64,000 bases of DNA from Acidovorax sp. (GTDB taxonomy: Bacteria > Pseudomonadota > Gammaproteobacteria > Burkholderiales > Burkholderiaceae_C), in contig NZ_JAJTBB010000085.1 in the NCBI RefSeq assembly GCF_021287135.1, forward strand, positions 124,001-188,000. The letters are read 5' to 3'. Below the pieces are notes generated by a model. It worked only from the letters and a program-made list of their open reading frames with translations, ran no database searches and was not told the DNA's origin. Of this stretch, positions 35,269 to 44,463 are shown one piece after another; within the stretch, counting starts at the first letter, position 1, and each line of letters begins with the position of its first letter. The translations under genes were made by a program, and so were the position numbers.

Positions 35269-35742
35269 ATGGGCTTGGTTTTTCGTTTTGCCACGGTGTC
35301 GGGCCAGCGCATTGACTGGCGCCTTGTCCGCAACTGCTCGGTGAGTCCGGCGCAGTTGGGCTGGATGTACCTGGGCCTGTGCCTCCTGTCCCTGGGCATT
35401 GCCGTGGGCTTCTGGATGCTGGGCGCACGGCTGGTCCTGCCTTTTGCGTGGCTGGAAATCGTGGCGCTCGGTGTTGCGTTCGTCATTTACGGTCGCCATG
35501 CGGCGGATGGCGAGAGGATTTCGCTGCAGGGCTCGCGCCTTGTGGTGGAGCGGGAGACAGCCGGCAAGCTGGAGCGCGCAGAGTTTGATCGCCACTGGGT
35601 TCGCGTCGAGCCCAAGACAGGCGATCAATCGCTGATCCTGCTGTCGGCCCAAGGCCGTTCGGTCGAGGTGGGGCGTTACATGCGCCCTGAACTGCGTCCG
35701 GCCTTGGCATCGGAGATCCGCATGGCCCTGCGCGCAGCCTGA
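35269..35742 (+). CDS. DUF2244 membrane protein of the cox locus
   Basis: A 157-residue protein with two adjacent membrane helices (residues ~33-52 and 58-77) followed by a cytoplasmic beta-rich domain (GSRLVVERETAGKLERAEF, VRVEPKTGDQSLILLS). This is the layout of DUF2244, regularly found directly before coxB in beta- and alphaproteobacteria. ATG 35269 follows a GTG one codon upstream. Function unknown; probably linked to oxidase assembly. Confidence 0.85.
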   Translation: MGLVFRFATVSGQRIDWRLVRNCSVSPAQLGWMYLGLCLLSLGIAVGFWMLGARLVLPFAWLEIVALGVAFVIYGRHAADGERISLQGSRLVVERETAGKLERAEFDRHWVRVEPKTGDQSLILLSAQGRSVEVGRYMRPELRPALASEIRMALRAA

Positions 35743-35797
35743 CCCCTGCAGGCCGCGCAAGGGATTGGTAATTGAGGCTTAGAAGTAAGTGAGAACT

Positions 35798-36967
35798 ATG
35801 AAGAGCATTTCCAATAAGCTGGCTTCTCTGCTGCTGATGGCCGGTGCATGGGTGGGCAGTGCAGCCCATGCCGTTCAGGATCTTCCTGGGGGCCCGGCCG
35901 TCAACCAGCTGAACCTGGCGCCTCCCGTCACCCGAATTGCGGAAGAGCAGCACTTTCTGCATTGGATGATGCTGATCATCTGCACGGTGATCTTCGTGGC
36001 AGTGTTCTCCGTGATGTTCTATTCGATCTGGAAGCACCGCCGCTCGCAGGGGGCGAAGTCGGCCAATTTCCATGAGTCGGTCACCGTCGAAGTCGTGTGG
36101 ACGGTGATTCCCTTCATCATCGTGATCCTGATGGCGCTGCCTGCCACCAAGGTGCTGGTGGCGCAGAAGGACACCACCAACGCCGACCTCACCATCAAGA
36201 CCACCGGGTACCAGTGGAAGTGGGGCTACGACTACATCGCTGGCGAGGGCGAGGGCATCGGCTTCATCTCCACGCTGGACAGCAGCCACCGCATGATGTC
36301 CGACAGCGGCAACGTCAAGGACGCACCGCCGGACTACCTGCTCAAGGTGGACAACCCCATGGTCGTTCCTGTGGGCAAGAAGGTCCGCATCATCACCACC
36401 GCGAACGACGTGATCCACTCCTTCATGGTGCCGGCCTTCGGCATCAAGCAGGACGCCATCCCCGGCTTCGTGCGCGACACCTGGTTCCGTGCCGAGAAGG
36501 TGGGCGACTACTACGGCCAGTGCGCCGAGCTGTGCGGAAAAGAACATGCGTACATGCCCATCCATGTGAAGGTGCTCGCCGCCGAGGACTACAGCGCCTG
36601 GGTGGCCGACCAGAAGAAGAAGGCCGCCGCCAAGCTCGACGATCCCGCCAAGGTCTGGGCGCTGGACGACATCCTCAAGCGGGGCGAGAAGGTGTATGCG
36701 GCCAACTGCGCGGCCTGCCACCAGCCCAACGGCAAGGGGGCCGGGCCCATCAAGCCGCTGGACGGCTCGGCCATCGTGCTCGACGCCGACCACGCCAAGC
36801 AGATCCAGGTGGTGCTCAAGGGCGCTGCCAATGGGGCAATGCCCTCGTGGGCCCAGCTGAGCGACACCGATATCGCTGCCGTCGTGAGCTACACGAAGAA
36901 CTCCTGGTCCAACAAGACGGGGCAGCTGGTGCAGCCGGCTGAAATCGTCGCCCAGCGTGGCAAGTAA
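35798..36967 (+). CDS. coxB: Cytochrome c oxidase subunit II with fused cytochrome c domain
   Basis: The CuA subunit that receives electrons from cytochrome c. The 389-residue protein has a signal peptide (cleaved near AAHA|VQDL), two membrane helices, a cupredoxin domain with the CuA motif [12 protein letters not shown] preceded by the conserved His in [13 protein letters not shown], and a C-terminal class-I cytochrome c domain with CAACH. The fusion is the caa3/aa3 form usual in betaproteobacteria. The ATG at 35798 is used; a GTG three codons earlier is possible. Confidence 0.96.
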   Translation: MKSISNKLASLLLMAGAWVGSAAHAVQDLPGGPAVNQLNLAPPVTRIAEEQHFLHWMMLIICTVIFVAVFSVMFYSIWKHRRSQGAKSANFHESVTVEVVWTVIPFIIVILMALPATKVLVAQKDTTNADLTIKTTGYQWKWGYDYIAGEGEGIGFISTLDSSHRMMSDSGNVKDAPPDYLLKVDNPMVVPVGKKVRIITTANDVIHSFMVPAFGIKQDAIPGFVRDTWFRAEKVGDYYGQCAELCGKEHAYMPIHVKVLAAEDYSAWVADQKKKAAAKLDDPAKVWALDDILKRGEKVYAANCAACHQPNGKGAGPIKPLDGSAIVLDADHAKQIQVVLKGAANGAMPSWAQLSDTDIAAVVSYTKNSWSNKTGQLVQPAEIVAQRGK

Positions 36968-36996
36968 TCACCGCCCATTGCATTGAGGAATCCAAC

Positions 36997-38631
36997 ATGA
37001 GCGCAGTTCTCGACAACCACGGGCACGCGGGCGATCACGCACACGACGGCCACGACCATCACCACGGCCCTACCGGCTGGCGCCGCTGGGTGTTTGCCAC
37101 CAACCACAAGGACATCGGCACGCTGTACCTGCTGTTCTCGTTCACCATGCTGATGGTGGGTGGCGTGCTGGCGCTGCTGATCCGTGCCGAACTGTTCCAG
37201 CCCGGCCTGCAATTGGTGAACCCCGAGCTGTTCAACCAACTCACTACCATGCACGGCCTGATCATGGTGTTCGGCGCCATCATGCCGGCCTTCGTGGGCT
37301 TTGCGAACTGGATGATCCCGCTGCAGATCGGGGCCTCCGACATGGCCTTCGCGCGCATGAACAACTTCAGCTTCTGGCTGATGATCCCTGCTGCGCTGAT
37401 GCTGGTCAGCTCGTTCTTCATGCCCGGCGGCGCGCCCGCCGCAGGCTGGACGCTCTATGCGCCGCTGACCTTGCAGATGGGGCCGTCCATGGACGCCGGC
37501 ATCTTTGCCATGCACATCCTGGGTGCCAGCTCCATCATGGGCTCGATCAACATCATCGTGACCATCCTGAACATGCGCGCACCCGGCATGACGCTGATGA
37601 AGATGCCCATGTTCTGCTGGACCTGGCTCATCACCGCCTACCTGCTGATCGCCGTGATGCCTGTGCTGGCCGGCGCCATCACCATGACGCTGACGGACCG
37701 CCACTTCGGCACCAGTTTCTTCAACCCCGCGGGTGGCGGTGACCCGGTCATGTACCAGCACATCTTCTGGTTCTTCGGCCACCCCGAGGTGTACATCATG
37801 ATCTTGCCGGCCTTCGGCATCATCAGCCAGATCGTGCCTGCGTTTGCCCGCAAGAAGCTGTTCGGCTATGCGTCCATGGTGTATGCGACCTCGTCGATCG
37901 CCATCCTGTCCTTCATCGTGTGGGCCCACCACATGTTCACGACGGGCATGCCGGTCACGGGCCAGCTGTTCTTCATGTATGCCACCATGCTGATCTCCGT
38001 CCCCACGGCCGTGAAGATCTTCAACTGGGTGGCCACCATGTGGCGCGGCTCCATGACGTTCGAGACCCCCATGCTGTTTGCCGTGGGCTTCATCTTCGTG
38101 TTCACCATGGGCGGTTTCACGGGCCTGATCCTGGCCATGGCGCCCATCGACATCCAGCTGCAGGACACCTACTACGTGGTGGCGCACTTCCACTACGTGC
38201 TCGTGGCCGGCTCGCTGTTCTCCATGTTTGCGGGCGTCTACTACTGGCTGCCCAAGTGGACGGGACGCATGTATTCCGAGACGCGCGGGCAGATCCACTT
38301 CTGGGGTTCGCTGATCACGTTCAACATCACGTTCTTCCCGATGCACTTCCTGGGTCTGGCCGGCATGCCCCGCCGCTATGCCGACTACCCCATGCAGTTT
38401 GCGGACTTCAACGCCATCGCTTCGGTGGGAGCGTTCGGCTTCGGCCTGATGCAAGTGTTTTTCTTCCTCGCCGTGGTGCTGCCCGCCATGCGCGGCCGCG
38501 GTGCGCAAGCGCCCGCCAAGCCGTGGGATGGCGCCGAAGGCCTCGAATGGGAAGTGCCGTCGCCCGCACCCTTCCACACGTTTGAGAACCCGCCCAAGCT
38601 GGACGCCACGGCCACGCGCGTGATTGGCTGA
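36997..38631 (+). CDS. coxA: Cytochrome c oxidase subunit I
   Basis: The catalytic subunit (haem a, haem a3-CuB) of 544 residues and twelve helices. The CuB site is visible in [20 protein letters not shown] (His-Pro-Glu-Val-Tyr with the Tyr crosslink) and [13 protein letters not shown]; the K- and D-channel motifs and the haem-binding [14 protein letters not shown] are present. N-terminal His-rich extension [17 protein letters not shown] could bind copper. Starts 29 bases after coxB. Confidence 0.97.
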   Translation: MSAVLDNHGHAGDHAHDGHDHHHGPTGWRRWVFATNHKDIGTLYLLFSFTMLMVGGVLALLIRAELFQPGLQLVNPELFNQLTTMHGLIMVFGAIMPAFVGFANWMIPLQIGASDMAFARMNNFSFWLMIPAALMLVSSFFMPGGAPAAGWTLYAPLTLQMGPSMDAGIFAMHILGASSIMGSINIIVTILNMRAPGMTLMKMPMFCWTWLITAYLLIAVMPVLAGAITMTLTDRHFGTSFFNPAGGGDPVMYQHIFWFFGHPEVYIMILPAFGIISQIVPAFARKKLFGYASMVYATSSIAILSFIVWAHHMFTTGMPVTGQLFFMYATMLISVPTAVKIFNWVATMWRGSMTFETPMLFAVGFIFVFTMGGFTGLILAMAPIDIQLQDTYYVVAHFHYVLVAGSLFSMFAGVYYWLPKWTGRMYSETRGQIHFWGSLITFNITFFPMHFLGLAGMPRRYADYPMQFADFNAIASVGAFGFGLMQVFFFLAVVLPAMRGRGAQAPAKPWDGAEGLEWEVPSPAPFHTFENPPKLDATATRVIG

Positions 38632-38642
38632 GGAGACCCGCG

Positions 38643-38759
38643 ATGCCGATGACCCCCGAGCAAAAGAAGAGCAACCTGCGCATGGCGCTGATCCTGGCGT
38701 CCATTGCAGCGGTGTTCTTTGTGGGGTTCATGGTCAAGGTCGTGTGGCTGTCCCGTTGA
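38643..38759 (+). CDS. 38-residue cytochrome oxidase small assembly protein
   Basis: Very short gene between coxA and ctaG. The product (MPMTPEQKKSNLRMALILAS... ending VVWLSR) has a charged N-terminus and one membrane helix (residues ~14-34). A GGAGA ribosome-binding site lies before the ATG, which is 11 bases after the coxA stop; the stop is 13 bases before ctaG. Betaproteobacterial cox loci often encode such a peptide here, sometimes labelled cytochrome oxidase small assembly protein; experimental proof is not known to me. Confidence 0.8.
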   Translation: MPMTPEQKKSNLRMALILASIAAVFFVGFMVKVVWLSR

Positions 38760-38772
38760 ACTGCACCCCGCC

Positions 38773-39411
38773 ATGAACCTGCACAGCGAAAACGCCAAGA
38801 TGGTCGGCAAGCTGCTCGTGGTTGCGGCCGGAATGTTTGCCTTTGGCTATGTGCTGATCCCTATCTACAAGCACATTTGCGAGATGACGGGCATCAACAT
38901 CCTGTCGCTTGCCGAGCGCCAGGTGCCGGGGGCCGGCGTGGCGGGCAAAGATGTGAAGGTGCCGGCCAACACCCAGGTGGACACCAGCCGGACCATCACG
39001 GTGGAGTTCGATGCCAATGCCCGCGGCCCGTGGGACTTCAAGCCGGCGCAGCGTTCCGTGCGGGTGCATCCCGGCGAACTCACGACCGTGATGTACGAGT
39101 TCCAGAATGTGCAGAACCGCCGCATGGCGGCCCAGGCCATTCCGAGCTATGCACCGCGCCAGGCAGCCGCGCACTTCAACAAGCTGGAGTGCTTTTGCTT
39201 CAACCAGTACACGCTGGAACCCGGTGAGAAGAAAGTCTGGCCTGTGGCGTTTGTGATCGATCCGCGCATTTCCAAGGACGTGACGACGATCACCTTGTCG
39301 TATACCTTTTTTGAAGTGGGCGGCAAGACCCCGCCCGCGCCGGAAGGCCGCAGTGCGGCTTTGCAGCTGCCTGCGCACCCGGCGGCCGATGCCGCAGGAG
39401 TGGGCTCATGA
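38773..39411 (+). CDS. ctaG: Cytochrome c oxidase assembly protein CtaG/Cox11
   Basis: Copper chaperone that delivers CuB to subunit I. The 212-residue protein has one N-terminal membrane helix (LLVVAAGMFAFGYVLIPIY) and a periplasmic Ig-like domain with the copper-binding CFCFNQ motif preceded by FNKLE. YEFQNVQNRRMAAQAIPSYAP is also a Cox11 motif. It overlaps the next gene by four bases (ATGA). Confidence 0.95.
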   Translation: MNLHSENAKMVGKLLVVAAGMFAFGYVLIPIYKHICEMTGINILSLAERQVPGAGVAGKDVKVPANTQVDTSRTITVEFDANARGPWDFKPAQRSVRVHPGELTTVMYEFQNVQNRRMAAQAIPSYAPRQAAAHFNKLECFCFNQYTLEPGEKKVWPVAFVIDPRISKDVTTITLSYTFFEVGGKTPPAPEGRSAALQLPAHPAADAAGVGS

Positions 39412-39632
39412 ACCAGCGGCCCGACCCATCCGCCCCGAACGCCGCGAAGCGCCAGGGTTCGCTGCCCCGGACGGTGCGGGCCGTGGCCTGGTCGCTCATC
39501 GGCTTGCGCAAGGGAAGCGAATACCAGCAGGATGTCGAGAAGCTGAACCCGATCCACATCATCGCGGTGGGGCTGGTGGCGGTGTTTCTGCTGGTGCTGG
39601 GTCTGATCGCGTTAGTGAACTGGGTCGTATAG
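39408..39632 (+). CDS. DUF2970 small membrane protein
   Basis: A 74-residue protein with a conserved cytoplasmic N-terminus (TVRAVAWSLIGLRKGSEYQQDVEKLNP) and one C-terminal helix (IIAVGLVAVFLLVLGLIALVNWVV). It matches the DUF2970 family in length, motif and its fixed position between ctaG and coxC. Function unknown; probably related to the oxidase. Confidence 0.87.
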   Translation: MNQRPDPSAPNAAKRQGSLPRTVRAVAWSLIGLRKGSEYQQDVEKLNPIHIIAVGLVAVFLLVLGLIALVNWVV

Positions 39633-39695
39633 CGGTGGCTGGAGCCCTTGCCGACCCCCGCCCGTCAACAGAGATTTTGAGAGTCAGGAGCTGAA

Positions 39696-40577
39696 ATGAG
39701 TGCATCAACCCACGGCGCAACCCCTTACTACTATGTGCCCGCGGAGTCCCGCCATCCGGTGATGGCCGCCGCCGGCCTGTTCTTCGTCATCCTGGGCGCG
39801 GGCCAATGGATCAACGGCCACGATTGGGGCAAGTACTCGCTGGCGCTGGGGCTGGTGTGGTGGCTGTTCACGCTGTACCAATGGTTTGGCGATGCCGTGC
39901 GCGAGAGCGAGGGCGGCCTGTACGGCCACAAGATCGACCTGTCCTACCGCTGGAGCATGAGCTGGTTCATCTTCTCCGAGGTGATGTTCTTCGGGGCTTT
40001 CTTCACCGCGCTGTGGTGGGCGCGCTCGCATTCCGTGCCTGCGCTGGGCAGCCTGGACAACGCGCTGCTCTGGCCCAACTTCAAGGCCGTATGGCCCAGC
40101 CTGGCGGCCGGCGCAACGGCCTCGCCCGCGGGCATTGTCGAGCCGTTCCAGACCGTGGGCCCCTTCTGGCTGCCCACCATCAACACGGCGCTGCTGCTCA
40201 CCTCGGGCGTGACGCTGACCATCGCCCACCACGCCTTGCGCGTCAACCAGCGCGGCAAGACCATTGCTTTCATGTGGGCGACCGTTCTGCTGGGCTTTGT
40301 CTTCCTGCTGGTGCAGGGGTATGAGTATTTCCACCTCTACACCGAACTGAACCTCAAGCTCAGCTCGGGCGTGTTTGGGTCCACCTTCTTCATGCTCACC
40401 GGTTTCCACGGCTTCCACGTGTTCCTGGGCATGCTGATGCTGCTGGTCATCACCTTGCGCCTGCAAAAGGGCCACTTCACGGCAGACAAGCACTTCGGCT
40501 TCGAGGGAGCCGCCTGGTACTGGCACTTCGTGGACGTGGTGTGGCTGGGCCTGTACGTCCTGGTGTACTGGATGTAA
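39696..40577 (+). CDS. coxC: Cytochrome c oxidase subunit III
   Basis: A 293-residue subunit with seven helices. Motifs include HPVMAAAGLFFVILGAGQWING, WSMSWFIFSEVMFFGAFF (with the conserved Glu), TGFHGFHVFLGMLML and AAWYWHFVDVVWLGLYVLVYW at the end. It stabilises subunit I and proton uptake. A terminator follows at once, so this is the end of the structural operon. Confidence 0.96.
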   Translation: MSASTHGATPYYYVPAESRHPVMAAAGLFFVILGAGQWINGHDWGKYSLALGLVWWLFTLYQWFGDAVRESEGGLYGHKIDLSYRWSMSWFIFSEVMFFGAFFTALWWARSHSVPALGSLDNALLWPNFKAVWPSLAAGATASPAGIVEPFQTVGPFWLPTINTALLLTSGVTLTIAHHALRVNQRGKTIAFMWATVLLGFVFLLVQGYEYFHLYTELNLKLSSGVFGSTFFMLTGFHGFHVFLGMLMLLVITLRLQKGHFTADKHFGFEGAAWYWHFVDVVWLGLYVLVYWM

Positions 40578-40603
40578 CCCGGACAAGGCCACGCTGCCTG
40601 AGA

Positions 40604-40632
40604 CAAAAAAAGCGCCGCAAGGCGCTTTTTTG
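40604..40632 (+). terminator. Rho-independent terminator after coxC
   Basis: Stem AAAAAAGCGCC / GGCGCTTTTTT with a GCAA tetraloop. Its A and T runs let it serve both strands, ending also the convergent small gene at 40655. Confidence 0.92.
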
Positions 40633-40654
40633 TTGGGCCTGCGGCGGCTACGGC

Positions 40655-40879
40655 TCAGCGGGCAGCGGCTGGCAGCCCGGTGGGCTGGATATAGCCCAGT
40701 TTCCAGGCGATCAAAATGCACAGAAACAACGCGATGGACAGGCCTACGCGCACCGCCAGGGCCTTGGCCATGCGATTGCCTGTGGACTTGTCGTCGCGCC
40801 CGTTGCGCATCATGAAGAACAGGGCCGACGCCAGGCTGGCCACAATGGCGGCAAACGCCAGCACTACTAGGTATTTCAT
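40655..40879 (-). CDS. Twin transmembrane protein (DUF2909-like)
   Basis: A 74-residue protein of two membrane helices (residues ~3-23 and 42-62) joined by a short charged cytoplasmic loop (MMRNGRDDKSTGNRMAKALAVR), the layout of DUF2909 'twin transmembrane' proteins found between coxC and SURF1 genes. ATG at 40879 (MKYLVVLAF); an ATG three codons upstream (40888) is also possible. Divergent from and only 15 bases from the SURF1 start. Confidence 0.75.
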   Translation of the reverse strand: MKYLVVLAFAAIVASLASALFFMMRNGRDDKSTGNRMAKALAVRVGLSIALFLCILIAWKLGYIQPTGLPAAAR

Positions 40880-40894
40880 GGAGTTCATTATCCC

Positions 40895-41689
40895 GTGACC
40901 CTCGATCGCCGTCCTGCGGGCCTGCGCTTCTGGCTGATCACCCTCGCTGCGGTTGTGGGTATGGGGGTGACTGCGTCGCTGGGGCGCTGGCAGTTGTCGC
41001 GCGCTGCGGAAAAGGAGGCGCTGCAGCACCTGCTGGACGAGCGTGCGCGCCTGCCGGCCATCGATGCGGCGAGCCTGCTGGCCCCGCGCGCCAGCGCCGA
41101 TGCTGGCGCCGACCCGGCCGCCGTATTGCACCGCGCTGTGGTGCTGGAGGGGCACTGGGTGCCCGAGCACACCGTGTACCTGGACAACCGGCAGATGCAA
41201 GGCCGCCCGGGCTTTTTCGTGCTGACGCCCATGCGCCTAGCGCGAGGTGAAGGTGGCGCGGAGGCCGGCGTGGTGCTGGTGCAGCGGGGCTGGGTGGCAC
41301 GCAACTTCCAGGACCGACAGCAACTGCCGGCCGTGCCGACCCCCACGGAGCGGGTGCGGATCGAAGGCCGGGTGGCTGCGGCGCCGTCGCGCCTGTACGA
41401 ATTTCAGGACCGGAAGGGCGGCCAGGGTTTTTCACGCATCCGGCAGAATCTCGACCTGGCGGCGTTTCGCACCGAAACCGGTCTGGCCCTGGCCCCCTTC
41501 ACCGTGCTGCAAACCGGGACGGCCAGCGACGGCTTGCTGCGCGATTGGCCTGTGGTCGGCACGGGCGTCGAAAAACACTACGGTTACGCATTTCAATGGT
41601 TCGGGCTCTGCGGCCTGATGGCTCTTCTTTATGTCTGGTTCCAAATCGTCCGACGGTTCATTCGCCCGCGCCGCCAGCCTGCCGCCTGA
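40895..41689 (+). CDS. SURF1-family oxidase assembly protein
   Basis: Assembly factor that helps insert haem a into subunit I. The 264-residue protein has N- and C-terminal membrane helices (residues ~11-29 and 237-255) and a periplasmic loop with SURF1 motifs (GRWQLSRAAEKEAL, YLDNRQMQGRPGFFVLTP, KHYGYAFQWFGLCGLMALLY). Starts at GTG 40895. Its last 59 bases overlap the next gene in another frame. Confidence 0.92.
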   Translation: MTLDRRPAGLRFWLITLAAVVGMGVTASLGRWQLSRAAEKEALQHLLDERARLPAIDAASLLAPRASADAGADPAAVLHRAVVLEGHWVPEHTVYLDNRQMQGRPGFFVLTPMRLARGEGGAEAGVVLVQRGWVARNFQDRQQLPAVPTPTERVRIEGRVAAAPSRLYEFQDRKGGQGFSRIRQNLDLAAFRTETGLALAPFTVLQTGTASDGLLRDWPVVGTGVEKHYGYAFQWFGLCGLMALLYVWFQIVRRFIRPRRQPAA

Positions 41690-42374
41690 GGTGGCCGGGG
41701 ACCATCCCCTGGGCCTCACGGTGCACACGCTGCCCGAGGCCGCTGGGGCCGTGGACCGGGTGCAGCGCACGCGCTACGGCCGCTGGAAGATGCTGGCCGT
41801 GCTGCTCATCTGTGCGGCGCCGGTGATTGCTTCGTATCTCACGTACTACGTGATCCGGCCCCAGGCGCGGCACAACTACGGCGAGCTCATCGAGCCGCAG
41901 CGCACCGTGCCCGATCTGGTGGCCGCGGCCCCGGATGGCTCCGCGGTCCCGCTCGCCCAGCTGAAGGGGCAGTGGCTGCTTGTCAGCGCCGCGGGCGGCG
42001 CCTGTGACGCGGCCTGCCAGAAGCATTTGTACCTGCAACGCCAGCTGCGGGAAAGCCTGGGCAAGGACAAGGACCGGGTGGACTGGGTGTGGCTGGTGAC
42101 CGACGATGCGCCCCTGCCCGCAGGACTGGCGCCGGCGCTGCAAAAGGCGACCGTGCTGCGGGTGGATGGCACCGCACTGGCCCGGTGGCTGGCGCCGGCT
42201 CTGGGCCACCAGCTCGCGGACCACCTGTACGTGGTGGACCCGATGGGCAACTGGATGATGCGCTTTCCCGCGGCGATGGACACGGCCGGTGCGGCCAAGG
42301 CCAAGCGCGATCTGGAACGCTTGTTGCGCGCCTCCGCGTCCTGGGATGAGCCCGGACGCCCGCAGAAGCCCTGA
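41631..42374 (+). CDS. Thioredoxin-fold membrane protein of the cox locus (SCO-like)
   Basis: A 247-residue protein with one membrane helix (residues ~52-75) and a periplasmic thioredoxin-like domain. A CxxxC-like pair occurs as CDAAC (after LVSAAGG), at the place where SCO proteins have CPxxC. WLVTDDAPLPAG and HLYVVDPMGNWMMRFPAAMD fit the thioredoxin/SCO fold. The distal His of SCO proteins is not evident, so copper delivery is doubtful; a redox or thiol role in CuA maturation is possible. Overlaps SURF1 by 59 bases and is followed 3 bases later by ctaA. Confidence 0.75.
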   Translation: MSGSKSSDGSFARAASLPPEVAGDHPLGLTVHTLPEAAGAVDRVQRTRYGRWKMLAVLLICAAPVIASYLTYYVIRPQARHNYGELIEPQRTVPDLVAAAPDGSAVPLAQLKGQWLLVSAAGGACDAACQKHLYLQRQLRESLGKDKDRVDWVWLVTDDAPLPAGLAPALQKATVLRVDGTALARWLAPALGHQLADHLYVVDPMGNWMMRFPAAMDTAGAAKAKRDLERLLRASASWDEPGRPQKP

Positions 42375-42377
42375 ACC

Positions 42378-43559
42378 ATGGACGCACCGCTGCTTTACGA
42401 CCTGGCTCCCGCCGCGCGCCTCATGCTGCTGGGCGTGCTGATTGCTTTGGGCCCCCTCGCCTGGGTGGGCTGGCGCAACCGGGGCGGCTCGCCCATGCGC
42501 CGGCTGCAGGCGCTGACGGTGCTGACGCTGTTCCTCACCTTTGACCTGGTCCTGTTCGGCGCCTTCACGCGGCTGACGGATTCGGGCCTGGGCTGCCCGG
42601 ACTGGCCGGGTTGCTATGGCAATGCCAGCCCGGTCGGCGCGCGCACCGAAATCGCCGCCGCCCAGCACGCGATGCCCACGGGCCCGGTCACCCACGGCAA
42701 GGCGTGGGTCGAGATGATCCACCGGTACCTGGCCACCAGCGTCGGGGTGCTGATCATCGTGCTCACGGTGGCGACGTGGATGCAGCAGCGCCGGGCCCGG
42801 CGGCGCCCCGGGAGCGAGGCGCCGCCGCTCAGCCCCTGGTGGCCCACCTTGACGCTGGTCTGGGTGTGCCTCCAGGGCGCGTTTGGCGCGCTGACGGTGA
42901 CGATGAAGCTGTTCCCTGCCATCGTCACGCTGCACCTGCTGGGCGGCCTGGTGTTGCTGGTGCTGTTGTGCGTGCAAGCCGTGCGCCACACCCATGCCGC
43001 CCAGGGCCGTGCACCCGAGCGCCTGGCGCCCGGGCTGCGGTGGGGCCTGGCGGCGACCATCGGGCTCGTGGGGCTGCAGGTGGCGCTGGGCGGCTGGGTC
43101 AGCACCAACTATGCGGTGCTGGCCTGCACCACCTTCCCGGCCTGCCAGGGCAGCTGGTGGCCTGCCATGGATTTCAGCCAGGGCTTTGAGCTGTGGCGTC
43201 CCCTGGGGTTGCTGCAGGACGGTAGCCACATCAGTTTTGCCGGGCTCACGGCGATCCACTATGCCCACCGGCTGATGGCCTATGCGGCGCTCGCTGCGTT
43301 GGGGGCTCTGTGGTGGCGCTTGCGCCAGGCGGGCGCACTGCCGGGCCCGGCCCGCTGGCTGGCCGGGCTGGGTCTGCTGCAGTTGCTCACCGGGTTGTCC
43401 AACGTCGTGCTCGACTGGCCCCTGGTGGCCGCCGTGCTGCACACGGGCGGCGCTGCCGCGCTGGTGATGGTGTTGACCTGGGCCTGGGTGTCCAGCCGCG
43501 CGGCGAGCGCGCGCCAAGAGTTTTCTGCGCCTTCGGGCGCGCCGAGAGTGTCCGCATGA
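42378..43559 (+). CDS. ctaA: Haem A synthase
   Basis: COX15/CtaA-type protein that oxidises the C8 methyl group of haem O. The 393-residue protein has eight helices and family motifs [49 protein letters not shown] and [13 protein letters not shown], which bring the haem-ligand histidines. The start is four bases after the previous stop. Overlaps ctaB by four bases. Confidence 0.95.
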   Translation: MDAPLLYDLAPAARLMLLGVLIALGPLAWVGWRNRGGSPMRRLQALTVLTLFLTFDLVLFGAFTRLTDSGLGCPDWPGCYGNASPVGARTEIAAAQHAMPTGPVTHGKAWVEMIHRYLATSVGVLIIVLTVATWMQQRRARRRPGSEAPPLSPWWPTLTLVWVCLQGAFGALTVTMKLFPAIVTLHLLGGLVLLVLLCVQAVRHTHAAQGRAPERLAPGLRWGLAATIGLVGLQVALGGWVSTNYAVLACTTFPACQGSWWPAMDFSQGFELWRPLGLLQDGSHISFAGLTAIHYAHRLMAYAALAALGALWWRLRQAGALPGPARWLAGLGLLQLLTGLSNVVLDWPLVAAVLHTGGAAALVMVLTWAWVSSRAASARQEFSAPSGAPRVSA

Positions 43560-44458
43560 GTGCTGCAACCCCTGGCGTCGTGCCCGCGCCGTCACGCCTG
43601 TCCCAGTTCTACGCGCTGACCAAGCCGCGCGTGGTCCAGCTCATCGTGTTCTGTGCCCTCATCGGCATGGTGCTGGCCGTGCCGGGCATGCCCTCGGCCG
43701 CGCAGTGGGGGCTGATGGCGCTGGCGTGCGCCGGCGTGTGGCTGGTCGCGGGCGCCGCGGCGGCGTTCAACTGCATCGTGGAGCAGGGCATTGACGCCAA
43801 GATGAAGCGCACCGCGTGGCGCCCGACGGCCAAGGGCCAGCTGTCCAATGCGCAGACGCTGCTGTTCTCTGCGGTGCTGTGCGCGCTGGGGTCGGCGCTG
43901 CTGTATTTCTGGGTGAACCCGCTGACCATGTGGCTCACCTTCGCCACGTTCGTGGGCTATGCCGTCGTCTACACCGTGATCCTCAAGCCGCTCACGCCGC
44001 AGAACATCGTGATCGGCGGCGCCTCGGGGGCCATGCCGCCGGTGCTGGGCTGGGCTGCGATGACCAATGACGTGGGGCCCGAGGCCCTGATCCTGTTTTT
44101 GATCATCTTCCTGTGGACGCCCCCGCACTTCTGGGCGCTGGCCCTGTACCGCGTGGAGGACTACCGCAAGTCCGGCCTGCCCATGCTGCCGGTGACCCAT
44201 GGCAACGAATTCACCCGGCTGCAGGTGTTCCTCTACACCCTGATCCTGTTTGCCGGGTGCCTGATGCCCTTTGTCTACGGCATGAGCTCCTGGCTCTACC
44301 TGGTGGCTGCGGTCGTGCTCAGCGTGGGTTTTTGCGCCTACGGCTTTGCGCTGTGGCGCAACTACTCCGACGCCCTGGCGCGCAAGACTTTCCGCTTTTC
44401 CCTCATCCACCTGAGCGCGCTGTTTGCGGCCCTGCTGGTGGACCACTATGTGATGTAA
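43556..44458 (+). CDS. ctaB: Protohaem IX farnesyltransferase (haem O synthase)
   Basis: UbiA-family prenyltransferase that makes haem O, the substrate of CtaA. The 300-residue polytopic protein has the Asp-rich motif [19 protein letters not shown], the second motif [22 protein letters not shown], and nine predicted helices. Start codon overlaps the ctaA stop (ATGA). Confidence 0.95.
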   Translation: MSAATPGVVPAPSRLSQFYALTKPRVVQLIVFCALIGMVLAVPGMPSAAQWGLMALACAGVWLVAGAAAAFNCIVEQGIDAKMKRTAWRPTAKGQLSNAQTLLFSAVLCALGSALLYFWVNPLTMWLTFATFVGYAVVYTVILKPLTPQNIVIGGASGAMPPVLGWAAMTNDVGPEALILFLIIFLWTPPHFWALALYRVEDYRKSGLPMLPVTHGNEFTRLQVFLYTLILFAGCLMPFVYGMSSWLYLVAAVVLSVGFCAYGFALWRNYSDALARKTFRFSLIHLSALFAALLVDHYVM

Positions 44459-44463
44459 CCGCC

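Noticed and set aside
36889-38577. Minus-strand frame of 562 codons opposite coxA
   Set aside because: His/Arg/Gly-rich shadow of a highly conserved gene.
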